From: Streptomyces sp. NRRL F-5630
GTDB lineage: Bacteria > Actinomycetota > Actinomycetes > Streptomycetales > Streptomycetaceae
DNA: 37,092 nucleotides
Assembly (NCBI RefSeq): GCF_000719475.1
Contig: NZ_JOGO01000058.1
Coordinates: 1 to 37,092 of the forward strand
Reading direction: 5' to 3'
The notes under the pieces: model-generated
Database searches by the model: none
What the model saw: only the letters and a program-made list of their open reading frames with translations
What the model was told of the DNA's origin: nothing
Shown here: positions 1 through 9,913 of the stretch, piece by piece
How positions within the stretch are numbered: position 1 is the stretch's first letter
Layout: the number at the start of each line of letters is the position of its first letter
Position numbers and translations under genes: made by a program

Positions 1-584
1 CGTGTTCCCGACTCTATCAGACTCTCTCGGGCCCGATTTCCTCGGCGCCTTTCCGGTTCCCGTTCCGGCCTTCCGGCCTTTCCGTTTCCCTTTCGGCGTC
101 CCCGACTTTATCAGATCTTCGGCGGCCGATTTACCGGCTGTCCTTCGTTCCGCATTGTTCGGAGAGGGTGCCCACGCTGCTCCGCCGTTGGGCGGTTCTT
201 TCGGGGCGTGGAGGACAGTAGCAGGTCGTCAGGGCGCGATGCACATCCGGTGGGTGCCCTTCGCATCTCTGTTCGCCGAGGCGGCGCGCACCTGCGACGT
301 CAGCGGTTCATGACGGTGATGTCTTCCATGGCCGCGGCGCCCGCGCCCGGTGCTGTGACGAGCGTTTTCGTGGGGCGGTGGCCCCGCCCCGGACCGTGCG
401 AGCCTCGGTCGGGGCGGGCTTCGCGGTGGGCACGGCGGGGGCGACGGGTGTCCTGGAGGAGCCGGTGACCGAACTGGCGGTCGTAAGGGGCGGCGCGCTG
501 ACGTTGCGGCCGCTCCCGGGCTGACGGCGGCCGGAGGACGAGGGGGTGGCCGTGCACCGGCCGTGCACCGGCCGTCCCCCCTCG
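1..584. other. Left-edge region without a convincing gene
   Basis: No reading frame here has both Streptomyces codon bias and a ribosome binding site. Bases 1-120 are less GC-rich than the rest and include an almost A-free pyrimidine-rich tract of TTCCGG/TTCCC words (about 44-104). Two similar 22-nt copies beginning CCCGACT-TATCAGA lie at 7-28 and 101-122 (18 of 22 bases agree by eye). A GTG-initiated frame at 396-524 would encode 42 residues with good third-position GC, but it has no Shine-Dalgarno sequence and no family I recognise; it may be the remnant of a gene. The open frame covering 2-313 has many third-position T/A bases and looks non-coding. Confidence 0.5.
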
Positions 585-586
585 TC
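537..586 (-). terminator. Hairpin terminator after the 585-1217 gene
   Basis: GACGAGGGGG (537-546) pairs with CCCCCTCGTC (577-586). The enclosed stretch contains two perfect 11-bp copies of GTGCACCGGCC (552-562 and 563-573), each carrying GGCC self-complementary ends, so the whole can fold as a branched hairpin. The arm reaches the stop codon of the minus-strand gene. No U-tract follows, as is common for Streptomyces terminators. Confidence 0.55.
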
Positions 587-1217
587 ACTCCCCGGGCTCC
601 GGCGGGAACTCGTTCGGCGGCGACTCCAGGTCCTCCAGCTCGACCCCGGGGGCCGCCAGCACGACGTCCCCGGCGAGGTGCACCTCGTGCCGCTCCCCCG
701 TCTCCAGGTCGCTGACCTGATACGAGTCCACGCGCAGGGGCCCGTTGTCAGTGGCGTGTGTTTGGGTGTCCGTCAGTTGCCAGGACTGGTCGGCCGTCCT
801 GGTGGCGAGCACCGGTGCGCTGAAGGAGACCAGCCGGATACGGGTGGGGGGAGACGAGGGGGTGAGGCGGAGGAGTCTGGCGGTGGCGACATAGAAGGCG
901 GGGGACGTACCGCCGAAGGCGTGGGCGCGCGCGTTGCCCTCGGTGGCGTGGTTCCCCTCCGGGTCCGACCTGACCCAGGTGAGCCCTTCGAGGGCGCCGC
1001 CGCGGACCTGCCAGCCGCCCGCGCGCAGTTCGAGTCGCAGGGGACGCCCGCGCGAGTCGAGCGTGAGGTCGACGGTGCCGGCGTCCGGCTCGCCCACGGG
1101 GGTGGTGAGCCGGGCGACGTACCGCCAGCCGGAGGGGCCGGGCGCGCACTGGAAGTGCTCCTCGGCCAGGAGGCCGCCGTCGTGCGGATCGTGGAGGGAG
1201 TAGCGGCCTCGGGGCAT
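585..1217 (-). CDS. Conserved hypothetical protein downstream of ahcY
   Basis: A 210-residue protein of unknown function. It has no signal peptide or membrane segment and looks like a mostly beta-strand cytoplasmic protein: an N-terminal half with alternating charged and hydrophobic residues (ATG start, MPRGRYSLHDPHDGG), a middle part with WVRSDPEGNHATEGNARAHAFGG, and an acidic Pro/Glu-rich C-terminus. The start at 1217 is preceded by AGGA about 8 nt upstream. It lies 117 nt downstream of ahcY on the same strand, but a perfect 15-bp hairpin (1262-1295) separates them, so it is probably only partly co-transcribed. Third-position GC is high throughout, supporting a real gene. I do not recognise the family; the strand pattern recalls lipid- or glycan-binding beta folds, but that is a guess. 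Confidence 0.75.
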   Translation of the reverse strand: MPRGRYSLHDPHDGGLLAEEHFQCAPGPSGWRYVARLTTPVGEPDAGTVDLTLDSRGRPLRLELRAGGWQVRGGALEGLTWVRSDPEGNHATEGNARAHAFGGTSPAFYVATARLLRLTPSSPPTRIRLVSFSAPVLATRTADQSWQLTDTQTHATDNGPLRVDSYQVSDLETGERHEVHLAGDVVLAAPGVELEDLESPPNEFPPEPGE

Positions 1218-1261
1218 CGGGGGGTGTCCTGGGGTGGGTGCTCGGGGGTGCGGGGGAAGCG

Positions 1262-1295
1262 GGACGGCCCGGAAGCGGGGGCTTCCGGGCCGTCC
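1262..1295 (-). terminator. Perfect 15-bp hairpin after ahcY
   Basis: GGACGGCCCGGAAGC (1262-1276) and GCTTCCGGGCCGTCC (1281-1295) form a perfect 15-bp stem with a GGGG loop (on the plus strand), 40 nt past the ahcY stop. It is a strong candidate factor-independent terminator for the ahcY transcript. Confidence 0.8.
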
Positions 1296-1334
1296 TCAGC
1301 TGCTCCGACGAGCGTACTTCCGCACGAGCGGGGC

Positions 1335-3044
<1,710 letters not shown>

Positions 3045-3071
3045 CTACCAGCCCCGCCCGGAAGAGACAGG

Positions 3072-3105
3072 GGGCCCGGGAGGGGACGGTGTCCCTCCCG
3101 GGCCC
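3072..3105 (-). terminator. Hairpin terminator after the CDF transporter gene
   Basis: An arm beginning GGGCCCGGGAGGG (from 3072) pairs with one ending CCCTCCCGGGCCC (to 3105): 15 bp with one bulged G and a short GGT loop, 24 nt past the transporter stop. On the transcribed strand it is followed by a moderately U-rich stretch (CCTGTCTCTTCC). Confidence 0.75.
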
Positions 3106-3128
3106 GGCGGCCGTCGGTGCCGTGACGG

Positions 3129-4112
3129 TCAGTGACCTTCGGCAGGGTGCGGTCCGGGGCCGCCCGGGGTCGCCTCCGGTTGCGGGCCCGCCGCGGCCTC
3201 CGCCTCGGTGTAGACGTCCGGCTCCAGGTAGATGACGCGGGCGATCGGGACGGCGGCGCGGACGCGGGACTCGGCCCCGTCGATGGCCTCGGTGATCTCC
3301 GTGCCGCTGGACGCGGCGGGCACCGCGATCTTCGCGGCGACGAGGAGTTCCTCGGGGCCGAGGTGGAGGGTGCGCATGTGGATGACGCGGGTGACCTGGG
3401 TGCCGTCCACGAGCGAGGCGGCGATGGTGTCCTCGGTCTCGGGGCCCGCGGACTCGCCGAGCAGCAGCGACTTGGTCTCGGCGGCGAGGACGAGCGCGAT
3501 GCAGATGAGCAGGACACCGATGCACAGGGTGCCGACGCCGTCCCAGACACCATCGCCCGTCGCGAGCGAGAGGCCGACGCCGCCGAGGGCGAGGACGAGA
3601 CCGATGAGGGCGCCGAAGTCCTCCAGGAGGACGACGGGCAGTTCGGGGGCCTTCGCGCGGCGGATGTACTCGACCCACGACATCGTGCCGCGCGTCGTGT
3701 TCGACTCCTTCACGGCCGTGCGGAAGGAGAGGCCCTCAGCGACGATCGCGAAGACGAGGACGCCGACCGGCCAGTACCAGTGCTCCAGTTCGTGCGGGTG
3801 CTTGATCTTCTCGTAGCCCTCGTACAGGGCGAACATGCCGCCGACCGAGAACAGGACGATGGAGACGAGGAAGGCGTAGAGGAAGCGCTCGCGGCCGTAG
3901 CCGAAGGGGTGTTGGGGGGTGGCGGCGCGCTCGGAGCGCTTCTTGCCGAGGAGGAGCAGCGCCTGGTTGCCGGAGTCGGCGACGGAGTGGACGCCCTCGG
4001 CGAGCATCGAGGAGGAACCGCTGAAGGCGAAGGCCACGAATTTCGACACGGCGATGGCGAGGTTGGCGGAGAGCGCCGCCACGATCGCCTTGGTGCCGCC
4101 TGACGCACTCAT
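3129..4112 (-). CDS. Cation diffusion facilitator family transporter
   Basis: A 327-residue inner-membrane protein of the CDF family, expected to export divalent metals such as zinc or iron by proton antiport. About six hydrophobic segments can be read: residues 8-30, about 38-55, 78-98, 113-128, 160-180 and 188-210, followed by a cytosolic ferredoxin-like domain containing VTRVIHMRTLHLGPEELLVAAK and a Pro/Gly-rich tail. Helix 2 holds the metal motif HSVAD (H42, D46). In helix 5 the usual HxxxD is replaced by EDFGA (E164-D165), as in the SLC30A9-like branch, so metal specificity is unclear. Start ATG at 4112 has a GGAG-type binding site. It stands alone between two hairpin terminators, so it is probably a single transcription unit or a read-through member of the manA series. 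Confidence 0.9.
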   Translation of the reverse strand: MSASGGTKAIVAALSANLAIAVSKFVAFAFSGSSSMLAEGVHSVADSGNQALLLLGKKRSERAATPQHPFGYGRERFLYAFLVSIVLFSVGGMFALYEGYEKIKHPHELEHWYWPVGVLVFAIVAEGLSFRTAVKESNTTRGTMSWVEYIRRAKAPELPVVLLEDFGALIGLVLALGGVGLSLATGDGVWDGVGTLCIGVLLICIALVLAAETKSLLLGESAGPETEDTIAASLVDGTQVTRVIHMRTLHLGPEELLVAAKIAVPAASSGTEITEAIDGAESRVRAAVPIARVIYLEPDVYTEAEAAAGPQPEATPGGPGPHPAEGH

Positions 4113-4200
4113 CTCTGCTCGTCTCCCCTGTGGGTCGTCTGGGTCGTCGGTGTCGGCCGGTGGTCCCGGGACGCGTCATTCTCCCGTACGGGTGACGGGT

Positions 4201-4235
4201 GCCCCGGCGCGGGAGGCGAAACCCCGCGCCGGGGC
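4201..4235 (-). terminator. 13-bp hairpin between manA and the CDF gene
   Basis: GCCCCGGCGCGGG (4201-4213) pairs perfectly with CCCGCGCCGGGGC (4223-4235) around a 9-nt loop. It lies 76 nt past the manA stop and 89 nt before the next minus-strand start, the position expected of a terminator for the manA transcript. Confidence 0.75.
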
Positions 4236-4310
4236 CGCGCCGAGGGTGCCGGAGGCCGCGTCAAGCGGCGCGTACCGGCCCTGGCCCCGGACTCCGTACC
4301 GGCCCGTGGC

Positions 4311-5474
4311 TCAGACCCGTACCCCCGCGCGGAACAGCGTGCCTTCGCCGCGCGCGGTGACGCGCTCGCCCGCCGGGACGAAGACCGCGTCCCCGGGGGC
4401 CAGCGTCTCCTCGCCCGCGGTGACCCGTCCGGCCGTGCAGAGCAGGACCTGGGGGCCGGGCGAGGTGAGGTCGGGGGTGGCGGCGTCGGGGACGAGGACG
4501 TAGCGCGAGAGGCGGAACTCGTCGATGGGGGTCGCGTAGACCTCCTCGCCGTCGGGGGCGGCCTCGGGGCGCTGGACACCGGGGTCGCTCGGGGCGAAGC
4601 GGACGATGCGCAGGAGTTCGGGGACATCGACGTGCTTGGGGGTCAGGCCGCAGCGCAGGACGTTGTCCGAGTTGGCCATGATCTCGACGCCGAGGCCGTG
4701 CAGGTAGGCGTGCGGGACCCCGGCGCCGAGGTAGAGGGCCTGGCCCGGCTGGAGCCGGACGACGTTGAGAAGCATCGCGGCGAGGACGCCGGGGTCGCCG
4801 GGGTAGTCGCGGGCGATGCGCGCGTACGGCTCGTACGGGCCGCCGAGGCGGGCGCAGGCGAGCGCGGTCTCCTCGACGGTCGCGGCCATGGCCCCCTTCT
4901 CGGCGGTGAGGACCGCGGTGAGGACCTCGCGCAGCGCGGCCTCCTCGGGGTGGGCGCGCAGCAGGTCGACGTACGGCTTGAGGCTGTCGACGTCGAGGCC
5001 CGCGAGGAGCGCCGCGGCGGCGGACGGCTCGCGGAAGCCGCACAGGCCGTCGAAGGGCGTGAGCGCGCAGATCAGTTCGGGCTTGTGGTTGGCGTCCTTG
5101 TAGTTGCGCTCAGGGGCGTCGACCGGCACCCCGCGCAGCTCCTCCTCGGCGAACCCGGCCTCGGCCTGCGCGCGGTCGGGGTGGACCTGGAGCGAGAGCG
5201 GCGATCCGGCGGCGAGGATCTTGAGGAGGAAGGGGAGGCGGGGCCCGAACTTCTCCACGGCGGGGGCGCCGAGTTCGCGTACGGGGTCGGCGTCCACGAC
5301 GGCGGAGAGCGCTTCCTCGCCCTGCCCCCGGTCGAGGTGCGAGGGGGCGCCGGGATGGGCGCCGATCCACATCTCGGCCTGCGGTTCCCCGCTGGGCTCG
5401 ACGCCGAGCAGTTCGGGAAGGGCGGTGAGCGAGCCCCAGGCGTAGGGGCGGATGGTGTTGCTGAGGCGGTCCAT
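4311..5474 (-). CDS. manA: Mannose-6-phosphate isomerase, class I
   Basis: A 387-residue zinc metalloenzyme of the cupin type that interconverts fructose-6-phosphate and mannose-6-phosphate, the first step towards GDP-mannose. Visible ligands and motifs: QVHPD (Q96, H98), HKPE (H130-E133), LGAGVPHAYLHG (H255), and the substrate/catalytic signature ANSDNVLRCGLTPKHVD with R274. The C-terminal cupin half ends in GDAVFVPAGERVTARGEG. Length and layout match actinobacterial ManA. The ATG at 5474 is preceded by GAAGGA. It lies 105 nt after the SIS/TobH gene on the same strand; together with manB upstream and manC at 21759 it completes the GDP-mannose route. In mycobacteria the homologue supplies mannose for wall mannolipids and glycoproteins; here protein O-mannosylation and surface glycans are likely sinks. 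Confidence 0.95.
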   Translation of the reverse strand: MDRLSNTIRPYAWGSLTALPELLGVEPSGEPQAEMWIGAHPGAPSHLDRGQGEEALSAVVDADPVRELGAPAVEKFGPRLPFLLKILAAGSPLSLQVHPDRAQAEAGFAEEELRGVPVDAPERNYKDANHKPELICALTPFDGLCGFREPSAAAALLAGLDVDSLKPYVDLLRAHPEEAALREVLTAVLTAEKGAMAATVEETALACARLGGPYEPYARIARDYPGDPGVLAAMLLNVVRLQPGQALYLGAGVPHAYLHGLGVEIMANSDNVLRCGLTPKHVDVPELLRIVRFAPSDPGVQRPEAAPDGEEVYATPIDEFRLSRYVLVPDAATPDLTSPGPQVLLCTAGRVTAGEETLAPGDAVFVPAGERVTARGEGTLFRAGVRV

Positions 5475-5579
5475 GGTTCCTTCAACGGGCGGACGGGCGG
5501 GGGTCGGCGGCCGGTGTCGAGCGTACGGGGGCGGGGTGGCGCGGGCGCCGTCCGCCCGCCAGGGTCCGGTGACCCCCGG

Positions 5580-6695
5580 TCAGGCGGGGCCCGCGAGGGA
5601 CAGGTACGCCGCCGTGTACTCCGTGAGGGCGAGGAGTTCGGCCAGGACGTCGAGGTCCTGGCCCTCCGGGAGCGCCAGTTCGGTGAGCGGGACCCGGTGG
5701 GCGTGGGCGAGTTCGCGGACGGCGGGCGCCGCGGTGAGGCCGTCGGCGGTGCGGGTACGGAGCAGGACGACGCGGGGGCGCGGGCCCGAGGTGTCCTCGA
5801 CGCGGTCGCGGAAGAAGTCGTCGAGGTCGTCGTCCCCGCTGTCCGTCTCGGCGGGGCGGCTGAGCAGCGCCGCGTGCGCGGTGAGGGCCTCGGGGAGGGC
5901 GGCGGTGAGCGCGGGGCGGCCCGCGCGGGCCGCGAGGAGCCGTACGAGGCGGCGCGCGACGGCGTCCGAGGCGGGGCCCTCGGTCCACAGGAGCGGCAGT
6001 GACTCGTCGAGTTCGACGGCGAGGGACTTGGCGGGGTTGGCGCCGGTCGGGGTGATGGGCCCGCAGCGTTCGGCGGTCGCGTCGAGGCGGTCGGCAAGGC
6101 GCTGGACCGTCTCCTCGTCGGCGTCGACGAGGCCCGTACGGTCCAGGAGGCCGAGCAGCGGGACGAGGAAGGGCCAGGGCGAGACGGGCTGTTGCCGCTC
6201 GGGCGGCGTCGCGAGCGGGAGCGGGAGGCCGCGCGAGCCGTCGACGATCTCGCCGAGCGCGCTGCGGCGCGGGAGGACCGCGACGACGGTGAGGCCGCGC
6301 CGGTACGCCTGCTCGGCGAGGAGGCGCAGGCCGGGTTCGGAGCCGTCGGGCGTGGCGATGAGGAGCAGGTCGACGGGCCCGGCCCAGCCTGGGAGCGCCC
6401 AGCGCAGGGCGCCGGGCGCGGCGGCGACGCCGGTGGGGGCGAGGCGGAGGACGGGGCAGCCGCCCGCGGCGAGCGCGCTCGTCACGTCGGCGGCCGTCTC
6501 GGCGGCCGGGCCCGAGGTCGCGAGCAGGATCGAGCGGGGCCGCCCCTCGGGCTTGAGCGAGGTGAGCCCGGCCTCGGCGGCGAGCCGCTGGGCGGTGCGG
6601 ACCAGGGCCCCGGCCGAAGCGGCCGCGGGCAGCAGCCCGTCGGGGTCCGCGTGCGCGAGCGCGGCGGGGTCGTCGAGCAGGAGGTCGTCGAGCAT
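5580..6695 (-). CDS. TobH-like SIS-domain protein (phosphosugar isomerase family)
   Basis: A 371-residue protein resembling the actinobacterial TobH/SIS proteins found beside manA and manB, related to bifunctional phosphoglucose/phosphomannose isomerases. It starts MLDDLLLDDPAALAHADPDG, continues with a sugar-isomerase-like Rossmann part (SILLATSGPAAETAADV, LLLIATPDGSEPGL, GLTVVAVLPRRSALGEIV), and has a conserved GPITPTGANPAKSLAVELDESLP segment before a second alpha/beta half. ATG 6695 is chosen because the family begins MLDD and GGAGA precedes it; the frame is open further upstream with a Pro/Arg-rich stretch that looks untranslated. Its place between manA and the Trm112-like/manB genes suggests a role in mannose-phosphate metabolism, but a catalytic activity cannot be assigned from sequence alone. 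Confidence 0.85.
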   Translation of the reverse strand: MLDDLLLDDPAALAHADPDGLLPAAASAGALVRTAQRLAAEAGLTSLKPEGRPRSILLATSGPAAETAADVTSALAAGGCPVLRLAPTGVAAAPGALRWALPGWAGPVDLLLIATPDGSEPGLRLLAEQAYRRGLTVVAVLPRRSALGEIVDGSRGLPLPLATPPERQQPVSPWPFLVPLLGLLDRTGLVDADEETVQRLADRLDATAERCGPITPTGANPAKSLAVELDESLPLLWTEGPASDAVARRLVRLLAARAGRPALTAALPEALTAHAALLSRPAETDSGDDDLDDFFRDRVEDTSGPRPRVVLLRTRTADGLTAAPAVRELAHAHRVPLTELALPEGQDLDVLAELLALTEYTAAYLSLAGPA

Positions 6696-6774
6696 GGCGG
6701 GGTCTCCGGGTCGCGGCCGGCCGAGGGGCCGGAGCGGGGGGAGCGGGCGGGCCGGGGTCGCGGGTCTCGCGCTC

Positions 6775-6814
6775 ACCGGGGTCGGGCTCCCCGGGGCTCC
6801 GCCCGGACCCCGGT
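6775..6814 (-). terminator. Hairpin between the Trm112-like and SIS genes
   Basis: ACCGGGGTC (6775-6783) pairs with GACCCCGGT (6806-6814); inside it GGGC/GCCC also pairs and a CCCCGGGG palindrome forms the tip. It sits in the 202-nt gap below the Trm112-like gene and could terminate the manB transcript or act as a processing site. Confidence 0.55.
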
Positions 6815-6897
6815 CCTCGCACGCCGGACGGGCTGAATACGGTGCGGCTGGGCTGGGTGCGGTGCGCTGGGCACGCGGGGCGGGAACGTCCCGTCGC

Positions 6898-7080
6898 TCA
6901 CCCGGGCTTGCGGGCCTCGTCGACGAGGAGGACCGGGATGTTGTCGCGGACCGGGTAGATCAGGCCGCAGTCGCCGCCGGTGCAGACGAGTTCCTCGGCG
7001 TCCTCCGTCGTGCGCTCCTCCAGCGGGGAGTGGCAGGCGGGGCAGGCGAGGATCTCCAGAAGGCCGGATTCGAGGGGCAC
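6898..7080 (-). CDS. Trm112 family zinc-binding protein
   Basis: A 60-residue protein of the Trm112/YcaR type. Four cysteines in two pairs (C13, C16 and C33, C38) are arranged as a zinc ribbon, followed by the family motif [12 protein letters not shown] near the C-terminus. In eukaryotes and archaea Trm112 activates methyltransferases acting on tRNA, rRNA and release factor; in bacteria the role is largely unknown. The start is GTG at 7080 with AAAGGA six bases upstream. It lies 108 nt downstream of manB on the same strand, an arrangement widely kept in actinobacteria, so co-transcription with manB is likely. Confidence 0.9.
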   Translation of the reverse strand: MPLESGLLEILACPACHSPLEERTTEDAEELVCTGGDCGLIYPVRDNIPVLLVDEARKPG

Positions 7081-7188
7081 GGGGGGTCCTTTCGCGGGCG
7101 GTGGCGGGTACGGGGCCAGCCTAGCCCGCCCCTGGCCGGGGCGGACGGGGCGCGGCAGGCGGGTGCGGGGAGCGTCGCGGGCGGGGCG

Positions 7189-8550
7189 TCACGGGACCCG
7201 TACGAGCCCGAGCACCTCGTCCCGCACCTTCGTCATCGTCTCCGTGTCCCGGGCCTCCACGTTGAGCCGCAGCAGGGGCTCCGTGTTGGAGGGACGGAGG
7301 TTGAACCACCAGTCGGCGGCGGTGACGGTGAGGCCGTCGAGGGTGTCGATCGTGACGTCGGGGGACGCGAAGGCGAGCCGGACGCGGGCGGTCGCCGCGG
7401 CCTGGTCGCTCACCGTCGAGTTGACCTCGCCCGAGCCCGCGTACCTGTCGTACCGCGCGACGAGTTCCGAGAGCGGCCCCGGCTGCTCGCCGAGCGCGGC
7501 GAGGACGTGGAGGGCCGCGAGCATCCCCGTGTCGGCGTTCCAGAAGTCGCGGAAGTAGTAGTGCGCCGAGTGCTCTCCGCCGAAGATCGCGCCGCTGCGG
7601 GCCATCTCGGCCTTGATGAAGGAGTGCCCGACGCGGGTGCGCACCGGGGTGCCGCCGTGCTCGCGGACGACCTCGGGCACGGACCAGGAGGTGATCAGGT
7701 TGTGGATGATGGTGCCCTCGCCGCCGTTGCGCGCGAGTTCGCGGGTGGCGACGAGCGCGGTGATCGCGGAGGGCGGGACCGGTTCGCCGCGCTCGTCGAC
7801 GACGAAGCAGCGGTCGGCGTCGCCGTCGAAGGCGAGGCCGAGGTCGGCGTGCTCGGCCCGGACCCGGTCCTGGAGGTCCACGATGTTCGCCGGGTCGAGC
7901 GGGTTGGCCTCGTGGTGGGGGAAGGAGCCGTCGAGCTCGAAGTACATCGGCACGACGTCGAGCGGCAGGCCCGCGAGGACGGTCGGCACGGTGTGGCCGC
8001 CCATGCCGTTGCCCGCGTCCACGACGACCTTGAGCGGGCGGATGCCGCCGAGGTCGACGAGGGTGCGCAGGTGGCGCGCGTAGTCGCCGAGCGTGTCGCG
8101 CGTGGAGAGGGTGCCGGTACGGGCGACGGGGGTGGGGGCGCCCTCCTCGGTCCAGCTCTCGACGAGCGCGCGGATGTCGGCGAGCCCTGTGTCCTGCCCG
8201 ACGGGGGCCGCGCCCGCGCGGCACAGCTTGATGCCGTTGTACTGGGCCGGGTTGTGGGAGGCGGTGAACATCGCGCCGGGCAGGTGGAGCGCGCCCGAGG
8301 CGTAGTAGAGCTGATCGGTCGAGCAGAGGCCGATCGCGGTGACGGAGGCGCCGCGCCCGCGCGCGCCCGCGCCGAAGGCGGCGGCGAGCCCCGGCGACGA
8401 GGGCCGCATGTCGTGCCCGACGACGATCGCCTCGGCGCCCGTCACCTCGGCGAAGGCGGCGCCGAACAGCTCGGCGAGGTGTTCGTCCCACTGCTCGGGG
8501 ACGGTCCCGCGAATGTCGTACGCCTTTACGATCTGCGACAGATCGGCCAC
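7189..8550 (-). CDS. manB: Phosphomannomutase/phosphoglucomutase
   Basis: A 453-residue cytoplasmic alpha-D-phosphohexomutase that converts mannose-6-phosphate to mannose-1-phosphate (often also glucose phosphates). Domain markers appear in order: N-terminal KAYDIRG, the phosphoserine loop FTASHNPAQYNGIKL (S98), the metal loop DGDADR (242-247), the sugar loop GGEHSAHYYF and the C-terminal phosphate-binding segment WFNLRPSNTEPLLRLN. All key residues are intact. The start is GTG at 8550, which gives the expected ADLSQIVKAYDIRG N-terminus and has GGGAGG eight bases upstream; an in-frame extension to 8679 has no family support. It is the first gene of the minus-strand mannose-6-phosphate series and faces a divergent gene across 447 nt, so the main promoter should lie at about 8560-8700. 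Confidence 0.95.
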   Translation of the reverse strand: MADLSQIVKAYDIRGTVPEQWDEHLAELFGAAFAEVTGAEAIVVGHDMRPSSPGLAAAFGAGARGRGASVTAIGLCSTDQLYYASGALHLPGAMFTASHNPAQYNGIKLCRAGAAPVGQDTGLADIRALVESWTEEGAPTPVARTGTLSTRDTLGDYARHLRTLVDLGGIRPLKVVVDAGNGMGGHTVPTVLAGLPLDVVPMYFELDGSFPHHEANPLDPANIVDLQDRVRAEHADLGLAFDGDADRCFVVDERGEPVPPSAITALVATRELARNGGEGTIIHNLITSWSVPEVVREHGGTPVRTRVGHSFIKAEMARSGAIFGGEHSAHYYFRDFWNADTGMLAALHVLAALGEQPGPLSELVARYDRYAGSGEVNSTVSDQAAATARVRLAFASPDVTIDTLDGLTVTAADWWFNLRPSNTEPLLRLNVEARDTETMTKVRDEVLGLVRVP

Positions 8551-8997
8551 AGCCTGCCTCCCGAGTGCCTGGCTCCCGATTGCTGACCCCGCGTCCACCG
8601 TCCGCCGGTCCCCGGCGGGTACGCGGTCGCTCCGGTACGCCCCACAACCTACCCGGCCGCGCCCCCACCCCACGGCCACGGACGGCCGCCCCCACCTCGT
8701 GGCCGCCGGGGGCCGCCCCCGGCCCGCCGCAACCTTTCGCGGGCGGCGCGGGTCTCGGAAGCGGTGCGGCCGCGCTCACGGGCCGTCACCCGACAGAGGG
8801 AGGCAGGGGAATGACCGCGACGGCTTCCCGCCGCCGGGGCGAGGCCGGGGTCCGTCCCCGTGGCGACGCCGGGTGTGCCGCGCGGCGCGTCCAGGTCGCG
8901 CGCGCGTGGCCTGTCCCCGTCGTGATGCCGACGACGCGGGCCCCGCGCGTAGACCGCCCGCGAGGACCGTGTCCGTTCCTTTCAGAAAGGCTGAGCC
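8551..8997. other. Divergent intergenic region manB / membrane protein
   Basis: Holds the likely manB promoter region on the minus strand (a TAGGTT -10-like hexamer near 8650, without a good -35) and the promoter of the plus-strand gene at 8998. A CCGGGGG/CCCCCGG hairpin lies near 8706-8722. A start preceded by a strong GAGGGAGG lies at 8811, but its frame is Arg-rich and runs on into the next gene in another frame, so I do not annotate it. Confidence 0.4.
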
Positions 8998-9531
8998 GTG
9001 CTCGCACTGCTGCTCCTGCTGCTCGTGCCCCTCGCCGCGCTCGCGCTGTGCGGGGTGGTGATCGCCGTCCTGGTCGGGGCGCTCTCGCTCGCGCTGCCGG
9101 GGGGACGGCCGCGCGAGCCGGGCGCGCGGGCGAGGTGGGGGGCCTGTCTGCTCGCGGTCCTGGCGGCCTCCGTGTACGTGCTCGGGGCGGGGCTCGTGCT
9201 GTTCGACGTGAACGAGAGTTCCCACGGGGCCGCTTCCTCGCCCGCCCCGGCCTGCCGTGACGCCGGGCCGGCGACGGTCGCGGGTCTGCGGGACTCCCGC
9301 GCCTCCTACCTGCCGCTCGGCTTCACCTGTGTCCGCGAGGACGGCTCGACGTACGCGGGCGAGCCGGTCCTGCGCTGGTGCAACAGCATCGGGCTCGGGG
9401 GCACGGCGGGGGCGGTGCTCCTCGGCGGGGTGGCTCTCGGCGCCTCCCGGAGGCGTCCGCCGCGGGACGGTGCTCCGCACCAGGGCGCGGCGCCCCACGG
9501 GGAGCGGCCCGGGGCTCCGGGTCCCCGGTAG
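8998..9531 (+). CDS. Small membrane protein of unknown function
   Basis: A 177-residue protein with a very hydrophobic N-terminus (residues 1-34, perhaps two helices), a second hydrophobic segment (about 48-70), an outside-facing loop holding three cysteines (in SSPAPACRD, GFTCVRED and VLRWCNS), a third helix (about 131-150) and a charged, Pro-rich tail. The odd cysteine number allows one disulfide in the loop. The start is GTG at 8998 with AAAGG nine bases upstream. It converges on the DUF3499 gene with only 10 nt between the stops. I do not recognise the family; placement among envelope and sugar genes suggests an envelope role but nothing more specific. Confidence 0.75.
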   Translation: MLALLLLLLVPLAALALCGVVIAVLVGALSLALPGGRPREPGARARWGACLLAVLAASVYVLGAGLVLFDVNESSHGAASSPAPACRDAGPATVAGLRDSRASYLPLGFTCVREDGSTYAGEPVLRWCNSIGLGGTAGAVLLGGVALGASRRRPPRDGAPHQGAAPHGERPGAPGPR

Positions 9532-9541
9532 GCGTGAGGGC

Positions 9542-9913
9542 TCAGTTCTCCGGGGAGCGGAGGATGCGGAGGTGGCCCCTGCGGGCTACCTCCATGGGGT
9601 CCGCCGCGCGGGGGGCCTCGCGTTCGGCGGGGCGCTCCTGGGGGCGGGCGGCCTCGCGGACCGCGTTGGCGAGCGCTTCGAGGTCGTCGCCGGAGGGGCG
9701 CGGGGGCGCGGAGGCGTCGGCGAGGCGGACGACCTCCCAGCCGCGCGGCGCGGTGAGCCGTTCCGAGTGCTCGGCGCACAGGTCGTAGCAGTGCGGTTCG
9801 GCGTACGTGGCGAGGGGCCCGAGGACGGCCGTCGAGTCGGCGTAGACGTACGTCAGCGTGGCGACGGCAGGGCTGCCGCACGCGGTGCGAGAACAACGAC
9901 GTACAGGGCTCAC
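9542..9913 (-). CDS. DUF3499 family protein, zinc-ribbon-like
   Basis: A 123-residue actinobacterial protein of the DUF3499 family. The N-terminus MSPVRRCSRTACGSPAVATLTYVYADSTAV-type sequence and a following HCYDLCAEHSERL segment place C7 and C12 opposite C42, C46 and H41/H49, which looks like a small metal-binding fold. The rest (WEVVRLAD, then a Pro/Arg-rich and helical tail) is variable in the family. The start is GTG at 9913 with AGGA five bases upstream; the frame continues upstream to 10303 but that part lacks family character. Neighbours (zincin-like protein, membrane glycosyltransferase, whiB) match the order seen in other actinobacteria, where the function is also unknown. Confidence 0.9.
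   Translation of the reverse strand: MSPVRRCSRTACGSPAVATLTYVYADSTAVLGPLATYAEPHCYDLCAEHSERLTAPRGWEVVRLADASAPPRPSGDDLEALANAVREAARPQERPAEREAPRAADPMEVARRGHLRILRSPEN

Noticed and set aside
5452..8586. Very long plus-strand frame covering the SIS, Trm112-like and manB genes
   Set aside because: Antisense shadow of three genes with recognisable motifs; no family features of its own.
8811..9260. ORF with a strong GAGGGAGG binding-site-like sequence upstream of the 8998 membrane gene
   Set aside because: The product is unnaturally Arg-rich and the frame runs through the membrane-protein gene in a different phase; at most a short leader frame ending in overlap.
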